Positions 26,603 through 37,077 of a stretch of 64,000 nucleotides of DNA are shown in pieces. The DNA is from Isoetes taiwanensis (Eukaryota; Streptophyta; Lycopodiopsida; Isoetales; Isoetaceae). The notes beneath the pieces are model-generated. The model did not search any database and was not told where the DNA came from. It saw only the letters and a program-made list of their open reading frames with translations. How positions within the stretch are numbered: the first letter of the stretch is position 1; each line of letters begins with the position of its first letter. Location: contig JAJEKV010000002.1 of assembly GCA_021234155.1 (NCBI GenBank), forward strand, positions 15,539,428 to 15,603,427, written 5' to 3'. The translations under genes were made by a program, and so were the position numbers.

Positions 26603-27633
26603 ACCGTTGTCCATGCCCTGGGTAGAATCCTTTGTGGCTAAATGTGTTCTTAGTAATACTCATGTCTACATGGCGTCACGCTTTACTAGCTCCGCAAGCA
26701 GATGTAAGATGGAGGAGATTGTCGTGTATCGTCGAAATTTTATTTGGGGTGGAAATGAGTTAGGAGCAGTGGTCAAGGTAGCTTGGGCGAAATGCATTAG
26801 ACCTAAGGCAGCTGGTGGTCTTGGTATGTTGGATTTTCACCTCCAAAGCAAGGTGATGATATCAAAGTTCATTTGGAGGATTTTCATTGGTAAGGATGAT
26901 TCTCCTGGCCTGAGGTTGTTGGTGCAATCGATTCAAAGCATTGTCTCCCATTTCATAAGGCTTCCATTAAGCCCCTCCTTCCTTGGGCTTTGCTTTATCA
27001 TATGCATCCGTATCCTAATGCTTCTCCCTTTCTAAAGGGGTTGCTTGCGGCTTGGGACACTGTCAGGTCTCTTTTCCATATTAATCCTGAGGCATGTCTT
27101 GGGTTGTCCACTCCATCTTTGGTGGATTCCTTTGCGTGACACTCCGGAGAATGTGCCTCTAAGTGTGGTTGTTCATCCAAAGACACAACGATGATGGGTA
27201 GCGGTGGTATCAATACTATTGCAGACTTGGTATGAGTCCGATCATCTCATGTCATGGGAAGCATTTAGAACAAAGTTCTTGTTGTACATATGGGGACCAG
27301 TGTCGGAATCATATTCTTTGCATTGTTGCCCACGGATTCGGGTCCACAGATTGAGGTAGTCATATGGGGTTGCCATCGGGATATCCGGCCAGGCGGTTTG
27401 TGTTTCGTGTATAAATTGCTTGTGCATTCGAAATCCTGCCTCCATCTAATAGATGGCATCTTCAGTCCCTCACCCACAATGGAAAAGTGTTTGGATATGG
27501 GTATGGGATAAGCCGCTTCACCCCAAAGTAGTAGTTTTGTGGTGGCAAGTGATCCATAGATGCCTCGAGTCAACGAGGTTAGTCCATAAAATGGATAATC
27601 GGATTTGAGCTCGCCCTTTATGCCAACAAAGGG

Positions 27634-27984
27634 TTGAGAGTATTGAGCATTGTTTTTTTCTTGTGTGAGAGGCTTCGGCAGGGCATGGTCTTGGTTGTTG
27701 ACCCTTTTTGGCGTCTCGATCTAGCCAGCAAATTTTGCTTGCTATCTATCGATGCTTGGCCCAAACAACGGAAACGAAGCTTTTCATCTCGCATGCGGTG
27801 GCTTTTATGGTCAATCTGGAAGAGAAGGAGGTTGTTTATCTTTAAGGGCATAGATACTGCAGATGAGGTTGTTCTTCAGTGGGCGCAAGATAAAATTGTT
27901 ATGGCTTACAATTGTTCTTCTCTTGATCAAGAGAAGAAAGTACTGATCTGGCATACTTACCTTCAGATTCATTCTTTTGCATAG
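27634..27984 (+). pseudogene. LINE C-terminal Cys-His region
   Basis: The frame contains EHCFFLCERLRQ, LLWSIWKRRRLFIFKGI and a conserved end (LQIHSFA). It corresponds residue by residue to the truncated LINE at 22,515-22,928, so the two belong to one family. Upstream Cys residues are in another frame. Confidence 0.75.
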
Positions 27985-28236
27985 GCCGGTGGTTGTGCTC
28001 AGTTGGATCGGTTTGTCCCTTTGGGGTTATAATCGTCTTTGCATTTATGTTGCTCACGGTTTCTAGTTGGTGAATAAAGCTTGACGTCCTTCAAAAAAAA
28101 AAAAAAAAAAAAAAACAAATAAACAATACATATGGTGTTTGTTCGATAAATTCAAGTTATATTTTTGTTGAATACGTAACCAATGTCCATTTATTTTGGC
28201 GTTCTAGCACCAACTTTGCAAATCCATCGTTGTTGC

Positions 28237-28827
28237 TGTTAGTCCTGTGCCTCCTGGTACAGGACTATTCATGCATACGACGGACCAGGTCAAGTCCAAG
28301 GATCCACAATCTGGCGCGGGTCAGTCATCAAAGGCTCAGCAGAAGACCAAGCAGACCACGCAGACAAAGACCACGCCTGGCGTCAACAAGAGGCGGCGCT
28401 CAGACAAGTGACGGCCCGTCACCGCCCGCGTCAGCGTCGGCGTGATTTCAGGCTTTTCAAGAGGCACCGCCAGCATTCCTACAAATCAGGCCTCCTTCCA
28501 GGAGTCGGCACCGAGATTAGTCAGAGTGTCTATATTGGGCCAAAGGCCATTGTACTATATATATGAGTAGAGCTAGCACATGAGGGGCTAGATGAGTTTG
28601 GAGTCTTCTCTCATTTCAGTCTTCTCTCGGTTGCGAGAGCTCATGTATCATCATCATTGATATCAAGGAAGCTTATCATTGTTGTCTCATTGTTCTTTTG
28701 TTTTCTTTTCCCTTTCATTTGTTTTCTTGCAAATCCCGCGTGACATAGTCCCCGGATTCTCCTGTTAGATCCAAGGGTCCTCACAGAGGGCTGTCTTGCA
28801 GGAGTTCCCGAACCCAGACCCCAAACA
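28237..28827 (+). repeat. 5' LTR (plus orientation), 591 bp
   Basis: It starts TGTTAGTCC and ends CCAAACA (TG...CA). The 584 bp segment at 32,524-33,107 is its inverted match. A TATATATAT stretch near 28,555 is the likely promoter. The 5-base flank GTTGC (28,232-28,236) precedes it. An Asp-tRNA-type primer site follows one base after its end, which fixes it as a 5' LTR. Confidence 0.85.
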
Positions 28828-28828
28828 C

Positions 28829-28847
28829 TGTCGCCGCTGCCGGGTCT
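28829..28847 (+). other. Primer-binding site (Asp-tRNA type)
   Basis: TGTCGCCGCTGCCGGGTCT, one base after the LTR, differs at only a few positions from the TGGCGCCGTTGCCGGGGA site used by many plant Ty3/gypsy elements to prime with tRNA-Asp. Confidence 0.75.
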
Positions 28848-28874
28848 GATTCGATTTTACTTTCTTCTGTCGCC

Positions 28875-29444
28875 ATGTCTGTCCGAAACTTCACGCCAGA
28901 AGAACTCCTTTCCCAGACGGCGTCTCGCTTGGAGCGCCATCATCGAAGGGAAGCTGTTCGCGACATGTATGGATCTGCTTATGACATTGAGGGAGGCCAC
29001 ATTCGGTCTAGGGCTCAGTCGGCGCCACCCACCCCTCGTGTCCTATCTCGTCCAAGTTCCCCGCCTCAAGCGTGCAAACATTGCTCACAGCCTCAGTCAC
29101 CTCATCACTATCCGGAGCCCTATCAGGCTCAACCTTCTCAACCTTACTTTCATACTCCCGACCATGCCTACATCCATCATTCTTCTGGCCATACACCGCT
29201 GCCTTCACAACCATCATCTCCTACGGGCGGACAGGGGTATCCACGTGTCTCTTTTGCTCCTCCCCACGAATTTTCCTTCCCTACATTTCCCACCACTCTT
29301 CCTGTTTACAACCTTACCGACCTCAAAACCAATGATCAGGCACCTCCCGTACCTCCCCCTCAGTTACCCCTTCATCAGGGTCTTTCAGGCACCATGCCAC
29401 CTCCAACTCCACCTAACTATATTCCCTATCAAGTTCCGGTCTAG
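28875..29444 (+). CDS. Proline-rich gag-like ORF, 189 aa
   Basis: This is the first ATG after the primer site (GTCGCCATGTCT), giving 189 codons. Residues 1-50 are charged and likely helical (FTPEELLSQTASRLERHHRR). Residues 50-189 are rich in Pro, Ser, His and Gln. No capsid-like core, zinc knuckle or protease is present. The position is that of gag, but the sequence looks like a gag N-terminal arm cut off from its core. It stops just before DNA of a different kind (pogo-like transposase). Copy 1 has the same junction. Confidence 0.55.
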   Translation: MSVRNFTPEELLSQTASRLERHHRREAVRDMYGSAYDIEGGHIRSRAQSAPPTPRVLSRPSSPPQACKHCSQPQSPHHYPEPYQAQPSQPYFHTPDHAYIHHSSGHTPLPSQPSSPTGGQGYPRVSFAPPHEFSFPTFPTTLPVYNLTDLKTNDQAPPVPPPQLPLHQGLSGTMPPPTPPNYIPYQVPV

Positions 29445-29499
29445 GAATTGGATTAATGGTATAACCAAGAGAAGCTTAGATCTGTATGTTTAACAAAAG

Positions 29500-29975
29500 A
29501 GGAAGAGGAGGAGGTGTGTGCAGATGTGTGATGAAGGAAGAGGGGTTATATTGGAGCTGCTGCGGAAAAGGGTAAGTGAAATGGCTATCAACAGGAATAC
29601 TAGTTTTAAAGATGGCTTGCCAGGTAAGGGATGGTGGAGAGGCTTCAAAAATAGGCATCCAGAGCTAAGTCTTAGATGTGCCCAATGTGTAGAAATTCAG
29701 CAAGTTAAAGCCATGAATTCTGATAACCTGGAGGCATTTTACTGTGCATTAGAGAAGTTGTTAGCAGAATTTAAATTCACAACTCCAAAGATTTGGAACT
29801 GTGATGAGACAGAAATTTAGGCTGGCAGTAGATCATCTATGAGAATTTTAGCAAAGAGAGGAGCAAGAAATGTTGCCCAAATTATACAAAGAATAGAGAG
29901 TGACTGACTGTTCTTACATGTATATCTGCTGCAGATTATAAGTTGCCTAATTTGTATGTCTTTAAAGGTGAAAGG
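29500..29975 (+). pseudogene. pogo/Tigger-like DDE transposase fragment
   Basis: The open part (29,518-29,820) reads GWWRGFKNRHPELSLRCAQ (end of a CENP-B-type DNA-binding domain) and then TPKIWNCDETEI, whose Asp is the first catalytic residue of pogo-like DDE transposases. A stop follows, after which the frame continues as ILAKRGARNVAQ and, after a frame change, a remnant of the IsAaG..lP..ifkG block. The second and third catalytic residues are gone. It is a dead DNA-transposon relic. Confidence 0.8.
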
Positions 29976-29989
29976 ATGAGGGATGAAGG

Positions 29990-30475
29990 ATGAGGGATGT
30001 TTCTAAACAAAAGGAAGCAGCTAAGGCAAGAAAGTATCATGTAGAGAATAGAAAGAAAATACAACTCGAGAGAAAGGCAGTCAAGGAACTTGTGAAGAGA
30101 AGGGCAGATGTAAGATTGGAAAGGGAATTGCAGAAAAGAAGTGACATTAGATATGAGCAGCAAAGTGCTAAGTTTAGATCAAAATACTTTGACCAGGATG
30201 AAAAATGCAAGTTTAGTGATGTTCAATTGTTTGGGGATATAAGACAGATGGATGCCAATGTTAAGAATGCAAGAGAGAAAGCCAAAGAGAGGTATAGAAA
30301 GCTAAGGGACAAATTATCTAGATCTGAAATAATTCCAGCTATGCATACACCATTTTTAGCTGTTGCAAATCCAATTGTTGCTGCAGTTGAACCTGCTCGT
30401 GTTTATGAAGCAATTGTGGAAGATGTGCCTTTTGAACACGAGCATGATGCAATTGTCCAGGATGTGCAGATTTAG
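29990..30475 (+). CDS. Basic coiled-coil ORF, 161 aa, possibly transposon tail
   Basis: This is a 161-codon frame. The first ~110 residues are Lys/Arg/Glu/Gln-rich and predicted coiled coil (ARKYHVENRKKIQLERKAVK). The tail is hydrophobic (FLAVANPIVAAVEPARVYEA). It lies directly downstream of the pogo-like remnant on the same strand and may be the C-terminal part of that transposase or its second protein. I recognise no family. Copy 1 has lost the frame. Confidence 0.4.
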   Translation: MRDVSKQKEAAKARKYHVENRKKIQLERKAVKELVKRRADVRLERELQKRSDIRYEQQSAKFRSKYFDQDEKCKFSDVQLFGDIRQMDANVKNAREKAKERYRKLRDKLSRSEIIPAMHTPFLAVANPIVAAVEPARVYEAIVEDVPFEHEHDAIVQDVQI

Positions 30476-32166
30476 TCCTTCGAGGCCTTGGTGTGTGATG
30501 GGAAATTCTTCTTTTGTGAATGAATTCTGTTCAAGTTTTATTGTCTTTTGGACATAATCAATGGAATTGTTTCTCATAGTTAGTTAGTGTATCTATTGTA
30601 TTTCAATATTAATTGCATGGTAGCATTGCTATTGAATAGGACAAGTTATTATGTTTCATGTAGATTATCTATTTTGGTGGGATCTAGAACTGATCAAGGT
30701 CTTAGATCCCAGGTTCTAATCTGTCACTCAACTATAGAGAGTTGACTAGCCACGCGCATGCAGGCATGTGCTTTTGGAGGAGCATCATTTTTTGCAGGAG
30801 CGGACAACAAGAAGTGCATAGCTTGCATTCATCTTTCCACATATGCATCCGACGTTTCCGTATTTTGAGAATTTATATGCTCTGATTTGGGTTAGCTGCA
30901 TCTGCAAACCCCAATTTTGGTTTGCTTCAATATCAAACATCTAGTATTTAAAAGCAGGGGATGGCATATATTTTTCATTTTGCTCATTTAGGTTGGTGTA
31001 TGTCTAGATTTGAGATTTCGAGTCCAGATCCAGTGCTGAGTACATTAGAGTTCTGTGTAAGTGGATAACATCTTTGTCATGCTTGCAACCTCTATTTCTG
31101 GCTCATGCAGACAGAGAATCTTATGGCATCTTATGGCAATGCTCTCAAAGTGTGCAGACAGTTCTTGTTCATTCTCTAGTAAGGTAGATAAAAAAAATAG
31201 CTAATTCTTTTTATTTAAGTGGTTCTTCAAGATGCAGAGTACTCTTTCAGACTTTGTCTAGTGGATATTTTATAGGTAATTTCATCTTATTAGAATTACT
31301 ATTAGATATTGTCTAATGTCAATTTTTTCGTGTTACAGTTATATCATATCATATGTCTTCATGGATGCTGGCAATGTGGAATGCGGTATGATGTAAAAAT
31401 ACTATCTATTTGTCTATCTTTTAAAATAAGATTCATCAAATTGAACTTCACGCAAGCATCACAGGGTCAATAAATGATATCAAAAGGTATATTCTCAGTT
31501 AAAGTGACTATTATGTATCTACTAATTGCAGTCACATTTGCGAAGAGAAGTATTGGAGGTTGATAGTTCAAGATCAAGTATGTTTATAATGCCATGAGAT
31601 AGATAAGGAAATGCCCGACACAAAATTGAAAATTGGGAAGAGTGCTTATCAGATGTGGAACGTCAGTAAATATTTAGGACAATAAAAATTGAGTTGTAGA
31701 GAACTATGCAGACAAGTAAAGCTATAGTTGTAGGAGTTGGTAGTATTATTGCAACATTTAGGTAAGCAGCCTTTCCTCTTTTCGTTCGTTTCTTGTTGAG
31801 CTGTGATTATAAGATGGGAAGCTCTCACATCAAAGCTTATGTGTCTGCGCATAGCAATGCCAGTTGTTCAATGTGTTACTAGTTTGATACAGATTCGCAT
31901 GTGTGTGCTAGCTACGGTGTACTATTTCTTCTCTAACCAAGGTGTTCTAGCATAATGAATAATAGATAGGCATAAAGCCATTTGATCGCAAACCCAATAT
32001 TGGAAGGGGCATGGCTGTCTGCTGAAGTGTGATTTAGAGTGACTCAAAAGTGTAGTGGAATATGCAGCTTCCCTTATCACACATTGAAAGATTCCATTGT
32101 GGTGTAATGGAGCTTTGGGCTCCGTCTTTTTCTATTTTAATGGGATTTTTGGCAGCAAGAGTGCAT
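30476..32166. other. Non-coding AT-rich stretch
   Basis: No ORF with recognisable features lies here. Counterparts exist in copy 1 (about 8,090-9,545). Confidence 0.7.
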
Positions 32167-32169
32167 GCT

Positions 32170-32349
32170 GACTATGAAATTCAGCATGGAATCTCATTTC
32201 TTCTTAAAAAATCTTAGATATATCATAATTTAAATGACCCATTTCGATTTCGTTATGCTGACTATGAAATTCAGCATGGAATCTCATTTCTTCTTAAAAA
32301 ATCTTAGATATATCATAATTTAAATGACCCATTTCGATTTCGTTTTGAG
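32170..32349 (+). repeat. 90 bp tandem duplication
   Basis: Two nearly perfect 90 bp units begin GACTATGAAATTCAGCATGG at 32,170 and 32,260. Copy 1 has a diverged version of the same pair, so the duplication predates the block duplication. Confidence 0.9.
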
Positions 32350-32523
32350 GAGCAGCCTATGCATTATCAACAGCTGAAGACCATAAAAAAGTGTTTTAAC
32401 ATTTTTTGTTTAACTTCTAGCTCAATCTATGTCAATGCCAAATGTCCTGCGTATATTTGCCCACGTTGTGTATGATTATTCAAAAATCTCTCACCAATTT
32501 TGCACGCCAATTTGCAACGCAAC

Positions 32524-33107
32524 TGTTTGGGGTCTGGGTTCGGGAACTCCTGCAAGACAGCCCTCTATGAGGACCCTTGGATCTAACAGGAGAATCCGGG
32601 GACTATGTCACGCGGGATTTGCAAGAAAACAAATGAAAGGGAAAAGAAAACAAAAGAACAATGAGACAACAATGATAAGCTTCCTTGATATCAATGATGA
32701 TGATACATGAGCTCTCGCAACCGAGAGAAGACTGAAATGAGACAAGACTCAAAACTCATCTAGCCCCTCATGTGCTAGCTCTACTCATATATATAGTACA
32801 ATGGCCTTTGGCCCAATATAGACACTCTGACTAATCTCGGTGCCGACTCCTGGAAGGAGGCTTGATTTGTAGGAATCTTTGGCGGTGCCTCTTGAAAAGC
32901 CCGAATCACTGACGCTGACGCTGGCGGTGGTGGGCCGTCACTTGTCCGAGCCGCCCTCTTGTTGACGCTTGAGCGTGGTCTTTGTCTGCGTGGTCCGCCG
33001 TCTTGGCGAGCCTTTGATGACTGACCCGCGCCAGATTGTGGATCCTTGAACTTGACTTGGTCCGTCGTATGCATGAATAGTCCTGTACCGGAGAGGCGGG
33101 ACTAACA
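32524..33107 (-). repeat. 3' LTR (minus orientation), 584 bp
   Basis: This is the inverted match of 28,237-28,827. On the minus strand it begins TGTTAGTC at 33,107, directly after a polypurine tract, and ends CCAAACA at 32,524. The next five minus-strand bases are GTTGC, identical to the flank before the plus-orientation LTR. The polypurine tract identifies it as the 3' LTR of the minus-strand element. Confidence 0.85.
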
Positions 33108-33120
33108 CTCCCTCCACCAA
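33108..33120 (-). other. Polypurine tract
   Basis: On the minus strand TTGGTGGAGGGAG abuts the LTR start TGTTAGTC. This is the usual plus-strand primer site of LTR retrotransposons. The minus-strand extra gene reads through it. Confidence 0.75.
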
Positions 33121-36100
33121 ACGACACTTTCTCACCAAGAAAAGGAGGAAGTGCTTCCGAGGGCGAAAACCAAAGATCACAGTGATCCTCACGGGAATGA
33201 GGACGGGCGCCATTATGATAATGAGCAATGAGGTCCTGGCGTGTTTGAAGGGCGTCAGGACTGTTGAGCCCAAGGGCAGGATCAACATCAATGAGGAAGT
33301 GAGAGCGCACCATGTCTTCCAGGGCAGCATGTGCGTCCGAAGGAACAAACCGCACTCCATGAGAAGGCAGGAACGGAGACCGAAGGCACCGACCGGGCAT
33401 TGGATTGCCGTAAAAAGATTGGGACGCCGATTTAAAGAGCTTACCAAGATGCATCCGGAGAGCAAAGACGTAAATCGGCTTGACGGTGAACCGAAGGATC
33501 TGGGGAGGTGGCTGCATTCTGTAAGAAGGTATCAAGGCCATGCAGAGCATCAGCAGGCCGTTGCCAACCACGCTCATTAGCAATGTAGATCCAATTGGTA
33601 GTTTGGTCCAAGGTGGCATCGCCTTCCCACTTTGAGCGGCGTCCGGACAAAGCGGGGATCCCACCGCAGATCCGTCGAGATGCGTGGAGGAGTCCACCCA
33701 GTGGCCATCCATGACCTTCGGCCCAAAAGGGAAGCCGCCCGGTCGGAGGTAAGAAACCGGGGCGTGGAGGGGCTCCCAGTGAAGCATATGGAGAAGGAGC
33801 CATGCCCGTGGGTGTGGGCTGCTGAGCCTGCTCCCGGAATTCACGTACAAGGTCGGGATCAAGAGCGTTGCACCATCTATCCCATTCAGAAGTGGACAGC
33901 TGAGTATAGACAGGAGGACTATCCCAGCCCGTGGGTACTGTCTTGCTATCCAGAAGGGCACGCAATTGATTGTAGCCTGCCAAATGCTGCATATAAACTT
34001 GAGCAAACGGAAGATCTTCAGGGTGCCCAAGATTCTTGCGCACCTGTTCCAGCGCTTCGGCTTGCCAGAGAGGTAAATGATGAGCAAGCTCTGGCATGTA
34101 CTCCTGATGAAGAGTGTGAGTCTGATCATGATCGGCCAGATAGGGGTTGCTATCCAAGAGCAACCATTGAACCTGTGAGTCACACTGAAAGTTCTGATGG
34201 GGCCCGTCACGAAATTTGTCCTGGGTATCAGCTAGATAGAAGTCATGGAAGATGTACACCATCGGCTGGACAACTCGGAAAGTGATTAATTCAAGGTCCT
34301 CACAGTGAAGGAGGTCGAAGACCAAAAGGGCACAGAGCAAACCTTTGTCTGCGATTGAGAGGTCCGGCCAGATCCGGAAAAAATCCGCACTGCGCAAGGG
34401 AACATCAACCTTACCATCTGCGGCGTACCACTTGAACAGAAAGTAGTGGCGTCGGGCAACCACATAATCCAGGTAACTGGAAGGAATAGAAAAATCCACA
34501 GACGTGTGGATACCAAGACTAAAATAGCCTTCCTGTTTGGTTTGGGCTTCTTCAGCAGATTGAACTGCTTGCTGGAGCTGATGTTCCAGGTCACGGATCC
34601 GGTGGTCCTTTTCTAACAGAAGACGTGACTGATCACGGACCCGTTTCGGAGGTAGCGTGGCATGCGAAGAAGATTGCCCGGGAGTCTGGAGGCGCAGCGT
34701 TGCAATCTCAGCGTCATCAACAATTTTCTGCTTCTGGGCCTCCGTAAGCTGAACCTGGAGAGATGTCAATTGAGTGGTCAGCGTGGAAAGCTGAGCTTCT
34801 AAGGAGGTGAGGCGAGCATCACGCTCGGTCAGATCATGAACTTGAGTGCGGTAAGTCCGAGAAAGCTCTGCATACAAGTTGTCGAGCTTAGCAATGTCTT
34901 TCTCCTTGTCACTCAAGAGGGTGTCCTTTGTCTTGTTCTGCTCCAACAATTCCTGAATAGTGGTTTGTAACTGAGCCTGCTGATCAGCAAGCAGGCTGGT
35001 CCGATCTTCAGCAGTCTTGAGATCCTCACGGACCCGTAAAAAGGCCTCGTGCTTTTCTTGAAGCTGTGTCTCCAGAGTTTGCACGCGCCGGGTAGCATGG
35101 CAAGGAAGGTCTTGGTGAACCTTATCCGAGGCCTCGTGGATGCTTGAACCCTTGCATGAGAGCTTCCCGTGATTCGTGGTAACTTGAGGGCAAAGAGCCT
35201 TGAACATCCCGGGCGATATTGATACGGGGAGTCGGCGAGGATGTGGAGGTGGAGGGGCCCCGTGGTGGTCGGTTTGGGACGCCCGAGAGACATGATGAGA
35301 AGTGGAGGGCGGGGTCGGAGGAAGAAGAGGAAACAAAGTGACATGGGTATGGTGTTGTTGATCATGACCGGGAGAAGTCCGGGGCGGAAGGTGCAGGTGT
35401 TGGGTGTGGCCGGGAATGCAAAGATCGCCGAAAGTGGTGGCATGAGAAGCGGAAGGGGCGCAGAGAAAGTGAAGATAATGACTAATAAGAGCTTGAAGAT
35501 GGCCACCCACCTAAAAGTTCCGAGACCGAGGAGGGGTTAGCCCCAAGGCGATCTACTTCTTGGAGGAGTCCTCAGAAAACAACATTTGTGGCCAATCAAG
35601 AAAGTGAGTGGAGCGACGGCCGCGGGTAAACCACATTGTAGAATGGTTTATTGATATGGGTGTTCTTGATAGAATACCCAAGGAATTTACGCCATAGAAA
35701 TTTGACAAAAGTGTCATGAGGCCTTGCGATATTGGTGAGGCGATGCATGTTTGCTTGATATGGAACAAATACCAAACTCGGTGACATCAATATCTTGTAA
35801 AGCAGCCCAAGATAAACAAGGTGTTTGCAAAGGAATATGGAATACCTCGTAAATCAAATCGTGAGTAAGCAAGATCGTGGTGCCATCGACCACGTGTAGC
35901 AAATCCTTCTGGACGATTGACGATATTAGCCACAAACTGCTTCAATTGTTCTGGATTTGGTGCCGGAAGGTCCATTTGGGAGAATTCATAAAGCTTGTGG
36001 CGTTCCGCAACTTCCCGGTTTGGGCCAACAAGGGCTTCCCGAAAGGTGGGCGTCAAGAAAGACACCGACTCGAAAAGAGCCGGATCCCTGGGAGTAGAAG

Positions 36101-36134
36101 CTTGTAGGGTCGGAAATTTGGGTGCAGGAACCAT
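33110..36134 (-). pseudogene. Extra gene between pol and 3' LTR (coiled-coil protein)
   Basis: The gene starts at the ATG complement at 36,134 (VPAPKFPTLQAS). The N-terminal part (to about 35,560, three frames) contains LYEFSQMDLPAPNPEQLKQF, then VDGTTILLTHDLIYEVFHIP and FVKFLWRKFLGYSI. This layout recalls the putative plant transposon/Athila ORF1-like domains, but I cannot assign it. The middle (35,510-33,441, 689 codons) has a long heptad-rich coiled coil followed by a globular region (PSSYLDYVVARRHYFLFKW; LLCALLVFDLLHCEDLELI). The C-terminus switches frame near 33,500 and runs through the polypurine tract into the LTR. Frame changes lie at CAG/CTG-poor spots, so they may be sequence errors. 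Confidence 0.6.
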
Positions 36135-36634
36135 GGTGAAGAGCGTCAGACAGGAACCGGAATGATGATCTTGAGAAGGCGGAGAGCGGAGAGCGGAAGA
36201 CGAAAACACAGATAGATGAAAAGGAATTAGGGCGCATAAGTGTTGGCGAAGGGGCATGAGGAGGATGAACCGGCAACCGTTGATGATGCCAGGTGGCAAC
36301 AGATGCGAAGGAGGCGTTTGAGAGGTAAAATTTCGGCTAAGTCCCCAAAGGGTAAAGGGAGAAGCAATGAACGGTGAAGATGAGACGTAAGAGAATGATC
36401 AGATGTGACAGCTGGCGAAAGGACACACATTAATGTTCGACGGGCGTGAAAAGAAGGAATGGTATTTAATGCTGGCAACTCGAAGTGAGATATCATTAAA
36501 ACGAAGGTGTCAGAAGGTACCATGGCTAGATATGCGGCGGGAGAAAAGATTCTCCATTTAGAAACAGCCTTGCATTGCAAACACGTTGGCAAAATTTCTA
36601 ATTGGTCCACGTCGACAGGGAGGTCCTCGGTTGG

Positions 36635-36642
36635 CTATATAA
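36635..36642 (+). promoter_or_regulatory. TATA box before the antisense Cys-rich ORF
   Basis: CTATATAAG lies 31-38 bases before the ATG at 36,673 on the plus strand. The core is nearly palindromic (CTTATATAG on the other strand), so it could also serve the minus-strand extra gene about 500 bases away. Confidence 0.5.
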
Positions 36643-36672
36643 GTCGAACATTGAGCGAAGCGGAGACACCCG

Positions 36673-36939
36673 ATGGCGCTCAGTATGTCTGCTGCTGGAT
36701 TGCACGACAAATGCACTATGCCATCTAACTGTCTGGAGTGGATTACTTGTAAAATGGACTGCCTGGACCTCTGGCGGTGCCACAATCGTGGCATTGCTAT
36801 GGACGGGTGGTGTGCCGGCATGGCTGAGCATGCCGATCCCCATACCAACGGGATGGAGGTAATTCTGCACCTGCGCTGGGACCCTGAGAACAACTGGTAC
36901 CACATCCTACGTATCACCTCTGCTCCGAACCCGGAGTAG
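36673..36939 (+). CDS. Antisense Cys-rich small ORF, 88 aa
   Basis: The ORF lies on the opposite strand to the retroelement, between integrase and the extra gene. It has a TATA box just upstream and an 88-codon frame. Residues 10-50 hold six Cys in a spaced array (KCTMPSNC, TCKMDCLDLWRCHNR, GWCAG) that could bind zinc or form disulphides. The C-terminal third looks like beta strands (MEVILHLRWDPENNWYHIL). Copy 1 keeps related sequence at 13,851-14,150 but broken. Plant Tat-lineage gypsy elements are reported to carry antisense ORFs; whether this is one of that kind is inference. The family is unknown to me. Confidence 0.5.
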   Translation: MALSMSAAGLHDKCTMPSNCLEWITCKMDCLDLWRCHNRGIAMDGWCAGMAEHADPHTNGMEVILHLRWDPENNWYHILRITSAPNPE

Positions 36940-37077
36940 AGGGTGTGTCTTCTTAGGACGTAGCAGATAGGGCTCTGAGCCCGTTTTTGTAAATAGGGCG
37001 CTGCCCATAGCGGAAATAGATGGGCTCTGCCCTCATTTTGTAAAAATTCCACCTATATAATATAAATATGCCGCCAG

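Larger units (their letters stand above)
23255..28114 (+). mobile_element. L1-type LINE (4.9 kb), frameshifted
   Basis: A 17 bp target duplication, ACAAATAAACAATACAT, flanks the element at 23,238-23,254 and 28,115-28,131. The 3' end is a run of about 23 A. In order it encodes an ORF1 remnant (23,360-23,755), an apurinic-type endonuclease (24,229-25,404), reverse transcriptase (25,643-26,602) and a C-terminal Cys-His region (to 27,984). Frame changes between these parts mean no single ORF2 is translated. The clear target duplication suggests relatively recent insertion. Confidence 0.9.

Noticed and set aside
33632-34285. 217-codon plus-strand ORF
   Set aside because: Antisense to the coiled-coil extra gene; composition mirrors that gene and no start or promoter is evident.
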